Positions 16,416 through 25,564 of a stretch of DNA of 44,440 bases are shown here, piece after piece; within the stretch, counting starts at the first letter, position 1; each line of letters opens with the position of its first letter. The translations under genes were made by a program, and so were the position numbers. The stretch is from Alistipes sp. (lineage in GTDB: Bacteria > Bacteroidota > Bacteroidia > Bacteroidales > Rikenellaceae): assembly GCA_017465605.1 (NCBI GenBank), contig JAFTVW010000037.1, positions 1 through 44,440 of the forward strand, written 5' to 3'. The notes under the pieces are model-generated. The model saw nothing but the letters and a program-made list of their open reading frames with translations, did no database searches and had not been told where the DNA came from.

Positions 16416-17306
16416 CTAATTTACAGGGCATACAATTTTTAATGCCCCCTTCAAACACTTCACCGTCATCGGGAAGTTTCCGCCACGCTGACCATCTACG
16501 TCGGTATCTTCATCGATTGGAGTAACCAACGTCAGAACACTCGTACGCAAGAACTTAACCGCTTTGGTACGGATTCCCAACATATACAACAACATATCGC
16601 ATGCCGACTGGAATGCAGTCTCACGCTTACGCAAGAACAGACAATCGAAGACTCCATCTCTGAGGCTCGACTTTCGAGCCAAAGGCATTCTGCCTGCCGT
16701 CTCGCCATTAAGCACCAATCCCATAAGCGTAGGATAGTAGAACGTCTCGTCGTCAGTTGTAATCGTGAGCGGTATTCCGTGCATATTACGCAAATCCTTA
16801 AAACCAGCAAACAGATAGGCCATACGACCCAAATGATGCTTCAAATGTTCAGGTGTGTGCTGCGACGTTGTTGTAAAGATACCAAAACTGAATATATTTA
16901 CAAAATAAATTGACGATTCTTTTTGATTTTCTATATGTTCGACCTTACCGCAATCAACATCCTCGATTACTCCTCCAACAATCTGCTGTGCCGCCTCAAC
17001 CACATCGGTTGACATTCCAAGCGCACCCGCAAAATCGTTGGCCGTACCAGCAGGTATAATCCCGATAGGAATTGATAACTGCTTATGCATCATTGCATTG
17101 ACAACATAATTCACTGTACCATCGCCACCTGCAATAATCACCAACTCCACATCTTTGTTACCATCGAAAGGATTTCTGCCAAACTCAATGGGGTGTAGTA
17201 TCAGGTCACACTCTACCGTACGAAAAATTGCCACAATACGACTAATGTTGCGTTCAATCTTTCCACGACCCGCCTGAGGATTATATATTAAAATAGCTCT
17301 TTTCAT
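16416..17306 (-). CDS. Lipid kinase, diacylglycerol kinase family (YegS-like)
   Basis: ATP-dependent kinase of the DAGK catalytic fold (YegS/BmrU/DgkB group), acting on a membrane lipid such as diacylglycerol. Seen are the N-terminal AILIYNPQAGRGK, the nucleotide-binding VIIAGGDGTVNYVVNAM near residue 76 and the following PIGIIPAGTANDFAGALG, all diagnostic. The length of 296 aa is normal, with the C-terminal DVDGQRGG segment typical of the family. It lies 44 nt after apbE on the same strand. Which lipid is phosphorylated cannot be read from the sequence. Confidence 0.9.
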   Translation of the reverse strand: MKRAILIYNPQAGRGKIERNISRIVAIFRTVECDLILHPIEFGRNPFDGNKDVELVIIAGGDGTVNYVVNAMMHKQLSIPIGIIPAGTANDFAGALGMSTDVVEAAQQIVGGVIEDVDCGKVEHIENQKESSIYFVNIFSFGIFTTTSQHTPEHLKHHLGRMAYLFAGFKDLRNMHGIPLTITTDDETFYYPTLMGLVLNGETAGRMPLARKSSLRDGVFDCLFLRKRETAFQSACDMLLYMLGIRTKAVKFLRTSVLTLVTPIDEDTDVDGQRGGNFPMTVKCLKGALKIVCPVN

Positions 17307-17350
17307 AAATCATTTGTCACGAGATACTCGTTCTCAACACCTCATTTCTA

Positions 17351-18397
17351 TTAAATGACGCGCATACCATCGGTTAGCTTCAAATGTGAAGCCAATCCCG
17401 ATGAATAATATATTTCGTAATTTCCGTCGGCTGCTGATGTTATAAAATATACCATCACCCCCTGCGGCTCCAACTGACGAGCCACCTCCAAGGCCCGCTC
17501 ACGACCAAGAGCCATAAACATCGTGCCATAGGCATCTGCTTCGGCACAAGTGGGTGCTATGACAGTAGCCGACAACAAATCGCTCACCACGCTTTGGCCC
17601 GTACGAGGGTCAATAGTATGAGTCACTTTGCGTCCCGACTCATCAATATAGAAACGGCGGTAATTACCCGAGGTAGCCAACGAACAATTATTTAGTGAAA
17701 TAATCTGCTGGATATGCTCACCAGCGGTATTATTTCCGTCGAAAGGAGTCTCGATACCAATTCGCCACGCCTGCCCCTTCTTGTTCACGCCTTTGCAACG
17801 CACCTCACCGCCTATATCGACAATATAGTTCTCGGCGCCCATCTGCTCCAAAGCCTGAGCCGCCAAATCAACTGTATATCCTTTGGCAATAGAGTTAAAA
17901 TCCAACTGAACACGGCTATCGCTCTTGATTAGTCTATCGCCTTCGATGCGCAACTTTTCAAAACCGACAAACTCCATCAACGAATCCACATTTACCTTCG
18001 CCTGACGCTCCTTGCCTGCAAAACCATAAGCCTCGACCAATGGTTTCACCGTAACATCATAAGCACCATCGCTCACCTGAGTAATTCGCGCTGCCAATTC
18101 GAGATTGAATTTAATGTGGTGGTCCATCAAATCTGTCTCTGAACGATTTATACGGCTCAGCAACGAATTCTCATCGAAAATCGACATAGACTTTTTGGTC
18201 TCAGCATCAATCTCCATCATTCGGTTGAAAATCTCACCCGAAGGCTCGGTAGTTTGCGCGCTAAGATGCAAAAACGTACCTAACATCTGACCATCAACCA
18301 CACGATACTCAGCCTGCTCGCTCCCACAACCCACAAAGAGCGTTAGCAACACTACCACTGAACAAATCGCAATATTTCGCAAAAAAGCAAGTTTCAT
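17351..18397 (-). CDS. apbE: FAD:protein FMN transferase ApbE, lipoprotein
   Basis: Attaches FMN covalently to Thr/Ser of exported flavoproteins (for example RnfG/NqrC), using FAD and Mg2+. Motifs are VDGQMLGTFLHL, a KSMSIFDENSLLSRIN segment, GAYDVTVKPLVEAYGF, LDFNSIAKGYTVDLAAQAL, NYIVDIGGEVRCKG, THTIDPRTGQ and CAEADAYGTMFMALG, with the last Asp among the metal ligands. The start at 18397 is preferred over the upstream ATG at 18436 because MKLAFLRN leads straight into a lipoprotein leader ending LLTLFVGC. No target flavoprotein is in this window. Confidence 0.9.
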   Translation of the reverse strand: MKLAFLRNIAICSVVVLLTLFVGCGSEQAEYRVVDGQMLGTFLHLSAQTTEPSGEIFNRMMEIDAETKKSMSIFDENSLLSRINRSETDLMDHHIKFNLELAARITQVSDGAYDVTVKPLVEAYGFAGKERQAKVNVDSLMEFVGFEKLRIEGDRLIKSDSRVQLDFNSIAKGYTVDLAAQALEQMGAENYIVDIGGEVRCKGVNKKGQAWRIGIETPFDGNNTAGEHIQQIISLNNCSLATSGNYRRFYIDESGRKVTHTIDPRTGQSVVSDLLSATVIAPTCAEADAYGTMFMALGRERALEVARQLEPQGVMVYFITSAADGNYEIYYSSGLASHLKLTDGMRVI

Positions 18398-18610
18398 AAC
18401 TTTTTGTTTTCCATAACCCCTCCCTATTTGGAACACCGTGCCCTATTTGTTACGATAGGCAAAACTTGTAGCAGAGGTAAAATCACAATTTGAGCGTCAC
18501 ATCTACTTAAACATTGCCTTGTCACTCCTATTCGACAACTTCTGTCAAACTTCCTCATCAGCAACAAATAACCCTGCTAAATAACACCTCTGCCCAAAGG
18601 GTTTATGTCA

Positions 18611-18618
18611 CAAAGATA
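18611..18618 (-). promoter_or_regulatory. Possible -7 box for apbE
   Basis: Minus-strand TATCTTTG matches TAnnTTTG. No TTG was found at the preferred 19-20 nt spacing, so only the -7 element is supported. Confidence 0.3.
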
Positions 18619-18699
18619 CACAGTTTTAGCAAAAAAAATATATTTGTAACCAAAAAACGGAATTTTAGTGACAAAAAATCACTTTTTGCACTCAAAATA

Positions 18700-18731
18700 T
18701 TTGTCTCTTAATGAAATTCAAAGTAATTTTG
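18700..18731 (+). promoter_or_regulatory. Promoter of rpsO
   Basis: TTTG (18700-18703), a 20-nt spacer and TAATTTTG (18724-18731) form one of the best promoter matches in the window. Transcription should start near 18738. Confidence 0.75.
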
Positions 18732-18736
18732 TCGCA

Positions 18737-18819
18737 CGCTCCGGCGTTATTCACGGTAAGGGGAATGCGTCGTGGAGTGGAACCAGGGTTTTACCGCATA
18801 AAATTGAGACGGTAGGCCC
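18737..18819 (+). promoter_or_regulatory. Foldable rpsO leader, candidate S15 autoregulatory RNA
   Basis: The leader can form two helices. First, CGCTCC (18737-18742) pairs with GGAGTG (18774-18779) and stacks on an imperfect hairpin, 18743-18752 with 18763-18771. Second, GGG-TTT-TACCG (18786-18796) pairs with CGGTA-GG-CCC (18810-18819) using two G.T pairs. The second ends 18 nt before the rpsO ATG. Ribosomal protein S15 represses its own mRNA through leader structures in several phyla. No homology to a known S15 leader is claimed. Confidence 0.45.
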
Positions 18820-18837
18820 ATAAAATCTTATTTTTTT

Positions 18838-19110
18838 ATGGCTTATTTAACAGCAGAGAAAAAGCAAGAGCTTTTTGGTAAGTACGGCAAGTCTAACACT
18901 GACACAGGTTCTCCTGAGAGCCAGATTGCATTGTTTTCGTACCGTATCAGCCACCTTACAGAGCACCTTAAAAAGAACAAGCACGACTTCGGCACGCAGC
19001 GTTCATTGTTGCGTTTGGTTGGTAAGCGTCGCAAGTTGCTTATGTATTTGAAGGAGGTTGATATCGAGCGTTACCGCGCTATCATCAAGACTCTTAACCT
19101 TCGTAAGTAA
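18838..19110 (+). CDS. rpsO: 30S ribosomal protein S15
   Basis: Primary 16S rRNA-binding protein of the small-subunit platform. The 90-aa sequence contains the family core TGSPESQIALFSYRISHLTEHLKKNKHDFGTQRSLLRLVGKRRKLLMYLK. The rpsO-pnp order seen here is widespread in bacteria. A clear promoter and a foldable leader precede it and a terminator follows, so transcription of pnp from this promoter would need partial readthrough. Confidence 0.98.
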   Translation: MAYLTAEKKQELFGKYGKSNTDTGSPESQIALFSYRISHLTEHLKKNKHDFGTQRSLLRLVGKRRKLLMYLKEVDIERYRAIIKTLNLRK

Positions 19111-19126
19111 TACTTCGCAAGGTGTG

Positions 19127-19168
19127 ATAAGGGCTGTACGGGAGCTTTGGCCGACAGCCCTTATTTTT
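19127..19168 (+). terminator. Terminator between rpsO and pnp
   Basis: ATAAGGGCTGT (19127-19137) pairs perfectly with ACAGCCCTTAT (19154-19164), followed by TTTT. It should reduce pnp expression from the rpsO promoter. Confidence 0.85.
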
Positions 19169-19199
19169 GGAAATTATTTTTTTGACGATTATAAGATTT

Positions 19200-21455
19200 A
19201 TGGAAGCACAAAAGTTGTACAACGCTGTACAAAAGACCATCACACTTGCAGATGGTCGTGAGATTACCATCGAGACCGGCAAATTGGCTAAGCAGGCCGA
19301 CGGCTCGGTTGTAGTTAAGATGGGCGACACTATGTTGCTCGCAACAGTAGTAGCCGCTAAGGACGCTAAGGAAGGAACAGATTTTATGCCTCTTCAAGTG
19401 GAGTATAAGGAGAAGTTCGCATCGTGCGGACGTTTCCCCGGAGGCTTTATGAAACGTGAGGGCAAGGCAAGCGACGCCGAAGTATTGGTAGCTCGTCTTA
19501 TCGACAGAGCATTGCGCCCCTTGTTCCCATCAGATTACCACGCTGACGTATTTGTTACCGTTAACCTCATCTCAGCTGACAAGGATATCCAGCCCGACGC
19601 ATTGGCTGGTTTGGCAGCTTCGGCAGCATTGGCCGTATCGGACATTCCATTTGGAGGCCCTATTTCTGAGGTACGCGTAGCTCGCATCGGCGGTGAGTAT
19701 GTTATCAACCCCAACTTCTCACAGATGGCTGAGGTTGACCTCGACATTATGGTAGGTGGTACTATCGACAATATCCTTATGGTCGAGGGTGAGATGAACG
19801 AGGTATCAGAGGAGGTTATGCTCGGAGCTATCAAGTTCGCTCACGAGGAGATTAAGAAGCACTGCGCCGTTCAGATTGAGCTCTCTAAGGAGCTTGGCAA
19901 GGACGTTAAGCGCACATATTGCCACGAGAACAACGACGAGGAGTTGCGTCAGCAAATTATCTCGGAGCTTTACGATAAGGCTTATGCAATCGCTACAAGC
20001 GGTACTGCTAAGCACGAGCGTTCAGAGGCATTCGAGGCTTTGGAGGCCGAGTTTGCTTCACGCTTCACAGAGGAGGAGTTGGAGGAGAAGGCTCCGCTTA
20101 TTCACAAATATTTCCACGACGATGTGCAGAAGAAGGCTATGCGCAATATGATTCTCGATGAGGGTAAGCGTTTGGACGGCCGTCGCACAGACGAGATTCG
20201 CCCCATCTGGTGTGAGGTAGGTTATTTGCCCGCAGCACACGGTTCTGCAATCTTTACTCGTGGAGAGACTCAGTCGCTCACAACTGTCACATTGGGTACT
20301 AAGCTCGATGAGAAGATGATTGACGAGGTATTGGTGCAGGGTTCAGAGAAGTTCACCCTCCACTACAACTTCCCTCCATTCTCAACAGGCGAGGCTCGTC
20401 CTGCACGCGGTGTAAGCCGTCGTGAGATTGGTCACGGCCACTTGGCTTGGCGCGCATTGAAGCCTATGATTCCCACAGGCGAGGAGATGCCTTACGCTTT
20501 GCGTGTAGTTTCAGACATCTTGGAGTCAAACGGCTCATCATCTATGGCTACCGTTTGCGCAGGTACATTGGCATTGATGGACGCAGGTGTTAAGATTAAG
20601 AAGCCCGTATCGGGTATCGCTATGGGTCTTATCTCTGACTCAGCAACTGGCCGTTGGGCAGTTTTGTCGGATATCTTGGGTGATGAGGATCACTTGGGCG
20701 ATATGGACTTCAAGGTTACAGGTACTGCCGATGGTATCACAGCAACTCAGATGGATATCAAGGTTGACGGTTTGTCATACGAGGTATTGGCTACTGCATT
20801 GGAGCAGGCTCGCAAGGGTCGTATGCACATCTTGGGTAAGATTACCGAGACTATCGCTGAGCCTCGTGAGGATTACCGCGAGTTCGTACCCCGCATCGTA
20901 CAGATTCAGATTCCTAAGGACTTCATCGGTGCTGTTATTGGCCCTGGTGGTAAGGTTATTCAGGAGATTCAGAAGACCACCGGTACAACTATCACCATCA
21001 CCGAGAACGATGAGTGCGGCATAGTTGACATCTTCGGTGTTGACAAGACTGCATTGGACGGAGCACTCTCACGCATCAAGGGTATCGTTGCTGTTCCCGA
21101 GGTTGGTGAGGTTTACGACGGTACAATCAAGAGCATCGTTGCATTTGGTGCTTTCGTTGAGATTCTTCCAGGCAAGGAGGCTCTCTTGCACATCTCGGAG
21201 ATTGACTACAAGCGTTTCGAGACTATGGAGGAGACTGGCTTGAAGGAGGGTGACAAGATTGAGGTTAAGTTCATCGGCATCGACACCAAGACTCAGAAGT
21301 ACAAGCTCTCTCACAAGGCCCTTTTGCCTAAGCCCGAAGGTTGGATTGAGCGTGAGCGCAAGCCCCGTAACGAGGGTGGTCGTCCCCGTGGCGAGCGTCC
21401 AGAGCGCGGCGAGCGTGGTGAGCGTGGCCACAAAGATTCTTTCAAGAAGAACTAA
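19200..21455 (+). CDS. pnp: Polynucleotide phosphorylase
   Basis: Phosphorolytic 3'-5' exoribonuclease of RNA turnover. In order it shows a first RNase PH domain (from [13 protein letters not shown] and [27 protein letters not shown]), a helical linker, the second, catalytic RNase PH domain ([23 protein letters not shown]-like [29 protein letters not shown]), a KH domain ([16 protein letters not shown]) and an S1 domain ([20 protein letters not shown]). It ends in an Arg/Gly/Glu-rich basic tail of about 30 residues. The 751-aa length is normal. I chose the ATG at 19200 because a TTG start at 19167 falls in the terminator T-tract and adds an unsupported hydrophobic extension. Confidence 0.97.
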   Translation: MEAQKLYNAVQKTITLADGREITIETGKLAKQADGSVVVKMGDTMLLATVVAAKDAKEGTDFMPLQVEYKEKFASCGRFPGGFMKREGKASDAEVLVARLIDRALRPLFPSDYHADVFVTVNLISADKDIQPDALAGLAASAALAVSDIPFGGPISEVRVARIGGEYVINPNFSQMAEVDLDIMVGGTIDNILMVEGEMNEVSEEVMLGAIKFAHEEIKKHCAVQIELSKELGKDVKRTYCHENNDEELRQQIISELYDKAYAIATSGTAKHERSEAFEALEAEFASRFTEEELEEKAPLIHKYFHDDVQKKAMRNMILDEGKRLDGRRTDEIRPIWCEVGYLPAAHGSAIFTRGETQSLTTVTLGTKLDEKMIDEVLVQGSEKFTLHYNFPPFSTGEARPARGVSRREIGHGHLAWRALKPMIPTGEEMPYALRVVSDILESNGSSSMATVCAGTLALMDAGVKIKKPVSGIAMGLISDSATGRWAVLSDILGDEDHLGDMDFKVTGTADGITATQMDIKVDGLSYEVLATALEQARKGRMHILGKITETIAEPREDYREFVPRIVQIQIPKDFIGAVIGPGGKVIQEIQKTTGTTITITENDECGIVDIFGVDKTALDGALSRIKGIVAVPEVGEVYDGTIKSIVAFGAFVEILPGKEALLHISEIDYKRFETMEETGLKEGDKIEVKFIGIDTKTQKYKLSHKALLPKPEGWIERERKPRNEGGRPRGERPERGERGERGHKDSFKKN

Positions 21456-21489
21456 TAACAAACATAAATAAATTACGACTTAAAAAACT

Positions 21490-23241
21490 ATGAAAAACAC
21501 ATTGAGACTTTTGCTCGTTGCAGCGGTTGTAGCATTGGGATTCACAGGCTGTAACTGCTTTGGCAAAATGGCCAAGAATCAGGAGGCAGTATCTATCACT
21601 TGCACTCCCGATGTACTTGCTTTGAACAATGGCAAGGTAGAGGCCGACATCACCGTAAAATTCCCTGCACAGTACTACAACAAGAAGGCTGTGTTGAAGG
21701 TTACTCCCGTAATGGTATTTGCTGACGGTGAGGTTGAGGGTGCTACAAAGTACTTCCAGGGTAGCGCAGTTAAGGACAACTACACAGTTGTAAACGCAGC
21801 TGGTGGTGAGTTTACTCAGCACGTTGAGTTCCCTTACGACGCTCGTATGATTCAGAGCGAGTTGCAGCTCCGCATAGAGGTTAAATGCCCCAGCGGAAAG
21901 TGCAAGACTTTCACATTGGTTAACGCTAACACTGGCGCACTCCCAACAAAGGCTGAGGCAGCTGCACTTGCAGCAGGTGGCCAGCAGGCTAACACTATCA
22001 AGCGCGCATTTGGTTTGACAATCGCTAAGGGTGTTAACACTTTGCAGAAGGATTTGGATTATGCAGCTGTTATGTCTAACACAGCTAACAACTACAAGAA
22101 CGTAACTACTGTTGTTACTAAGGCTGACATTATGTACGCTATCAACTCTTCAAACGTTTCTAAGAAGGCAGCCAACAGCGATGAGTTGAAGGCATTCAAG
22201 CAGAACGTTGTTGAGACTCAGGCTAACGACCGCGCTTCTCAGAAGCTCTACGTTCACGGTTACGCATCACCCGATGGTCCTGAGAAGTTCAACGACAAGC
22301 TCTCATCTGCACGTTCTAAGTCAGGCCACAAGGCTGCCGAGAAGCTTTTGAAGGATACAGGTATGGAGCTCGACGTTGCATCATACGGTGAGGACTGGGA
22401 AGGTTTCAAGGAGTTGGTTGCTGCTTCTGATATCGAGGATAAGGATATTATCTTGCAGGTATTGGGTCGTTACGACTCTTCTTCACAGCGTGAGTCTGAG
22501 ATTAAGAATATGTCGGCTGTATTCACTGAGTTGAAGAAGGAGATTTTGCCTAAGTTGCGTCGTGCACAGTTGGTTAACAGCACCGACATCAAGGGTAAGA
22601 CCAACGACGAGATGGCCGCTTTGATTAACTCAGGCCGCTTGGACGAGCTTACAAACGAGGAGTTGCTCTATATGGCAGAGAGCGTAATCGTTGACAACAA
22701 GGCTAAGGCTACTGTATTGGAGTACACAGCTAAGAAGTTCAACGATGCTCGCGCTTACAACAACTTGGGTGTTGTTTACGCTGCTATGGGTGATATGTCA
22801 CAGGCTCTTGCTGCATACGAGAAGGCTCAGCAGTTGGGTCTCAACACTAACGAGATCAACAGCAACCTTGCTCTTGCAAACCTTGCAAATGGCAACATCA
22901 CAAAGGCTCAGCAGTACGCTGCCGCAGCAGATGCTAAGACTAAGTCTTTGATTGCAGCTGCTCAGGGTAATTACAGCACAGCTGCTGCTACATTAACAGG
23001 CTACAACGCAGCTATCGCCAACACTATGAACAACGATTTGACAGCAGCAAAGAAGGCTATCTCAGCCGACACATCAGCTAAGGCTGACTACTTGCGTGCC
23101 GTAATCGCTGCTAAGGAGGGTGATATCGAGACAGCTAAGACTCAGTTGAAGAGTGCAGTTGCTAAGGACGCTACTTTGGCACAGAAGGCTGCTAAGGACG
23201 TTAACCTTGCAAAACTCTTCGCAAACGGTTTCAAGCTCTAA
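21490..23241 (+). CDS. Lipoprotein with OmpA-like and TPR-like regions
   Basis: A 583-aa lipoprotein (lipobox ending GFTGC near residue 20). After a beta-rich N-terminal region (about 30-150) comes a segment resembling the OmpA C-terminal peptidoglycan-binding fold (LYVHGYASPDGPEKFNDKLSSARSKSG, about 252-280), then TPR-like helical repeats (NNLGVVYAAMGDMSQALAAYEKAQQLG and following, about 420-560). Such proteins are common in Bacteroidota, probably tying the outer membrane to peptidoglycan, but their exact role is not established. Its very strong preference for AAG, GAG, GCT and GGT codons indicates a highly abundant protein. It starts 34 nt after pnp with no visible terminator, so the two may share a transcript, and a strong terminator follows. 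Confidence 0.75.
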   Translation: MKNTLRLLLVAAVVALGFTGCNCFGKMAKNQEAVSITCTPDVLALNNGKVEADITVKFPAQYYNKKAVLKVTPVMVFADGEVEGATKYFQGSAVKDNYTVVNAAGGEFTQHVEFPYDARMIQSELQLRIEVKCPSGKCKTFTLVNANTGALPTKAEAAALAAGGQQANTIKRAFGLTIAKGVNTLQKDLDYAAVMSNTANNYKNVTTVVTKADIMYAINSSNVSKKAANSDELKAFKQNVVETQANDRASQKLYVHGYASPDGPEKFNDKLSSARSKSGHKAAEKLLKDTGMELDVASYGEDWEGFKELVAASDIEDKDIILQVLGRYDSSSQRESEIKNMSAVFTELKKEILPKLRRAQLVNSTDIKGKTNDEMAALINSGRLDELTNEELLYMAESVIVDNKAKATVLEYTAKKFNDARAYNNLGVVYAAMGDMSQALAAYEKAQQLGLNTNEINSNLALANLANGNITKAQQYAAAADAKTKSLIAAAQGNYSTAAATLTGYNAAIANTMNNDLTAAKKAISADTSAKADYLRAVIAAKEGDIETAKTQLKSAVAKDATLAQKAAKDVNLAKLFANGFKL

Positions 23242-23261
23242 TCAAGAGCTGAGCAATAAGC

Positions 23262-23302
23262 AAAAACAACTCGACCTCGCGATGAGGTCGAGTTGTTTTT
23301 TT
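23262..23302 (+). terminator. Strong terminator after the OmpA/TPR-like lipoprotein
   Basis: A perfect 17-bp inverted repeat (23262-23278 and 23284-23300) with core CAACTCGACCTC and loop GCGAT, ending in a T-run on the plus strand. Confidence 0.93.
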
Positions 23303-23330
23303 ATGTTCTCTGCGTAAGTTTTGGCGCAAA

Positions 23331-23366
23331 TTGTGATACCTATATATAATAATATTCGTATATTTG
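23331..23366 (+). promoter_or_regulatory. Candidate promoter of deoC
   Basis: TATATTTG (23359-23366) is a perfect -7 box. The nearest TTG (23331-23333) is 25 nt upstream, a longer spacing than usual here. The leader would be about 27 nt. Confidence 0.5.
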
Positions 23367-23399
23367 CATAAGTAACACTCTTAACTAAACCCGATTACT

Positions 23400-24278
23400 A
23401 TGGAATACGCAACCTTACTCAACGACTATGCGCCTGCGGCATCGGCAGGCGAGGTAAAGCAGAAGGCTGACGCACTACGCGAGAAAGCAAAGGAGAATCA
23501 GAATACGGAGGTCTATAAATTCTGCCTATCGGCTATCGACCTTACCACTCTATCGTGTTGCGATTCGGAGCAATCGATAGGCGAATTTGCACGCCGAGCA
23601 GCCGAGTTTACGATTGACTATCCCCACTTGCCGAATGTGGCTTCGATTTGCGTATATCCGCCATTTGTCGAGACTGTGGGCTTGACGATTGATGCCACAC
23701 CATTGCGTATTACGAGCGTTGTGGGAGGATTCCCCTCCTCGCAAACATTCCTCGAAGTTAAGATGTTGGAGACCGCTATGGCTATCGAGAATGGAGCCGA
23801 CGAGGTGGATATGGTAATCAACGTGGGTAAGATATTGTCGGGTGCTTACGATGAGGCCGCAGCTGAGATAGAAGTTATTCGTGGCGAGGCAGAAGATGCC
23901 ACGCTGAAAGTTATTCTCGAAACGGGAGCACTCCCCACACCTCAAATTATTCGTTCTGCCTCACTTGTGGCGATGGCGGCAGGAGCAGACTTTATCAAGA
24001 CCTCAACAGGCAAAATCGAAGTATCGGCCACAGCCGAAGCCGCTATTGTGATGTGTGAGGCAATTCGCGACTACTACGATGTAACAGGCTGCAAGGTTGG
24101 TTTCAAAGCAGCAGGCGGCATTCGCTCGGCAGAAGATGCCGCACTCTACTACACCATTGTTAAGGAGATATTGGGCGAGGAGTGGCTCACGCCAGATTTA
24201 TTCCGCATTGGTGCATCGTCTTTGGCCAACAATCTACTCTCGGCCATCGAAGGCAAAGAGGTGAGATATTTCTTGTAG
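23400..24278 (+). CDS. deoC: Deoxyribose-phosphate aldolase
   Basis: Class I aldolase that splits 2-deoxyribose-5-phosphate into glyceraldehyde-3-phosphate and acetaldehyde in deoxynucleoside catabolism. The Schiff-base lysine is K200 in DFIKTSTGK and the second active-site lysine is K236 in VGFKAAGGIR. GADEVDMVINVGKILSG supplies the conserved Asp. At 292 aa it is the longer form, with about 40 extra N-terminal residues before the barrel (SAIDLTTLS). It has its own -7 box and is followed by a lipoprotein gene 58 nt later. Confidence 0.94.
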   Translation: MEYATLLNDYAPAASAGEVKQKADALREKAKENQNTEVYKFCLSAIDLTTLSCCDSEQSIGEFARRAAEFTIDYPHLPNVASICVYPPFVETVGLTIDATPLRITSVVGGFPSSQTFLEVKMLETAMAIENGADEVDMVINVGKILSGAYDEAAAEIEVIRGEAEDATLKVILETGALPTPQIIRSASLVAMAAGADFIKTSTGKIEVSATAEAAIVMCEAIRDYYDVTGCKVGFKAAGGIRSAEDAALYYTIVKEILGEEWLTPDLFRIGASSLANNLLSAIEGKEVRYFL

Positions 24279-24336
24279 GGCGCAATAATTAATATTTTAA
24301 GCGTTACTATCATAATAATAGGCAAGAAGCTTTACG

Positions 24337-25485
24337 ATGAAATTATTTACCTACATAGCATTGATTATGCTACTTGTTGCGTGTGGTAGCAACCCAACAG
24401 ACTCTTCACAAGGAAACATCTACAACATCAACCCCGAAAAAGAGTCCCCCATCGAAGATTTTATCTCGGAGTATGTGGGCCACGTAGCATTGGAGACCAC
24501 CGATAAAAGCCTGATAGGTACACCCAGCATTATCAAGATTTCGGGCAATGACATCTATATCTATTCATACGACGAGGGTGTTATGCGATTTGACGTGCGC
24601 ACCGGCAAATTTCTCAATCAGATAGGTCGCAAAGGACGCGGGCCAGGAGAATATGTCCACTTGGCCGACTTCGACATCTACGATGGCAAGTTATATGCCT
24701 ACTCTATGCTCGATAGAAAGCTAAACGTATATTCTATTGATGGTTCCTTTATCGAGCAAATCAAAACTCCTCAGAACACATTGTTCAAGATGAATCTCGA
24801 CAATCGGGGCAATATATGGTTCAGCTCGGAGGGAATCCGCGAGACAGGTCAAGAGGGCGCTGTGGCAACCACACACGAATATATGCTTCTCGACACCGAG
24901 AGTGGAACGTATAGCGCGATGTTCGATGAAATCGAGGAGAACGAAAAGGGTTTTCTTCGCATTGGCGCAACTCCATTTATCGGCAAGCAAGATGGCGCTA
25001 TTCTGACGGCTATGGCACACGACCCTACGATATACCGCCTTACGCCCGAATCATACGAGCCATACATCACTATAAACATCAACCTCGATGGAAATATCAC
25101 AGTCGAAGAGTCTCGTAGAGAAGAATTATTTTCGATAATGAACAGCAGAAGCGGCAATGTAGATTATTTCGATTGCTTCAAAAGCCTTACCGAGAGCGAC
25201 AAGGCGATAATTTGTATGGCCGCGTGCAGCTTCAAAGAGACAAGAGCTTTGACGCTTGTCAAGATTGATAAAAAATCAAACGAAACAAAATTTATTCGCC
25301 TATCCAATTCGGGATATAAAGAGTTTCCATATTTGAATGAGGTATTCGACGAAGTTGGTGGCATACAAGGCGGTATGATTTTATCGGTAGCCCCAGCCGA
25401 AAAACTCTGCGACAAAGAGGAGTTCAAACACATAAAAGAGGACGACAATCCCGTTATCTTCTTCCACCGTTTGAATCTCAAATAG
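24337..25485 (+). CDS. 6-bladed beta-propeller lipoprotein
   Basis: A 382-aa lipoprotein (leader ending LLVAC near residue 16) with propeller repeats of the NHL-like kind found in many Bacteroidota: MRFDVRTGKFLNQIGRKGRGPGEYVHLADFDIYDGKLYAYSMLDRKLNVYSIDGSFIEQI. The GRKGRGPGEY stretch is typical of the 6-bladed-propeller family usually encoded near SusC/SusD or alone. No SusC/D pair is present. The role is unknown, perhaps ligand binding or sensing at the cell surface. A bidirectional terminator follows. Confidence 0.75.
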   Translation: MKLFTYIALIMLLVACGSNPTDSSQGNIYNINPEKESPIEDFISEYVGHVALETTDKSLIGTPSIIKISGNDIYIYSYDEGVMRFDVRTGKFLNQIGRKGRGPGEYVHLADFDIYDGKLYAYSMLDRKLNVYSIDGSFIEQIKTPQNTLFKMNLDNRGNIWFSSEGIRETGQEGAVATTHEYMLLDTESGTYSAMFDEIEENEKGFLRIGATPFIGKQDGAILTAMAHDPTIYRLTPESYEPYITININLDGNITVEESRREELFSIMNSRSGNVDYFDCFKSLTESDKAIICMAACSFKETRALTLVKIDKKSNETKFIRLSNSGYKEFPYLNEVFDEVGGIQGGMILSVAPAEKLCDKEEFKHIKEDDNPVIFFHRLNLK

Positions 25486-25502
25486 GCGGGCTATACAACA
25501 AT

Positions 25503-25542
25503 AAAATCGGGTGCCAGACTTTACAGTTTGACACCCGATTTT
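25503..25542. terminator. Bidirectional terminator between convergent genes
   Basis: AAAATCGGGTGCCA (25503-25516) pairs with TGACACCCGATTTT (25529-25542) with a single mismatch. T-runs lie on both strands. It serves the propeller lipoprotein gene and the metallophosphoesterase operon. Confidence 0.88.
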
Positions 25543-25564
25543 GTATTTACTTATTAGCAAGTTC

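Larger units (their letters stand above)
18398..18837. other. Divergent intergenic region between apbE and rpsO
   Basis: AT-rich spacer without a supported gene. A 65-codon open frame at 18514-18711 has a composition typical of chance (Lys/Ser/Phe from A- and T-runs). The left part would be a leader of about 200 nt for apbE if transcription starts from the minus-strand -7-like TATCTTTG at 18611-18618. The right part holds the rpsO promoter and leader. Confidence 0.6.

Noticed and set aside
18514-18711. 65-codon open frame upstream of rpsO
   Set aside because: It overlaps a minus-strand promoter-like box and the rpsO -33 region, and is built of A- and T-runs; no family was recognised.
19167-19199. 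Upstream TTG start for pnp
   Set aside because: It falls just after the rpsO terminator stem within its T-rich tail and adds a hydrophobic extension foreign to the family.
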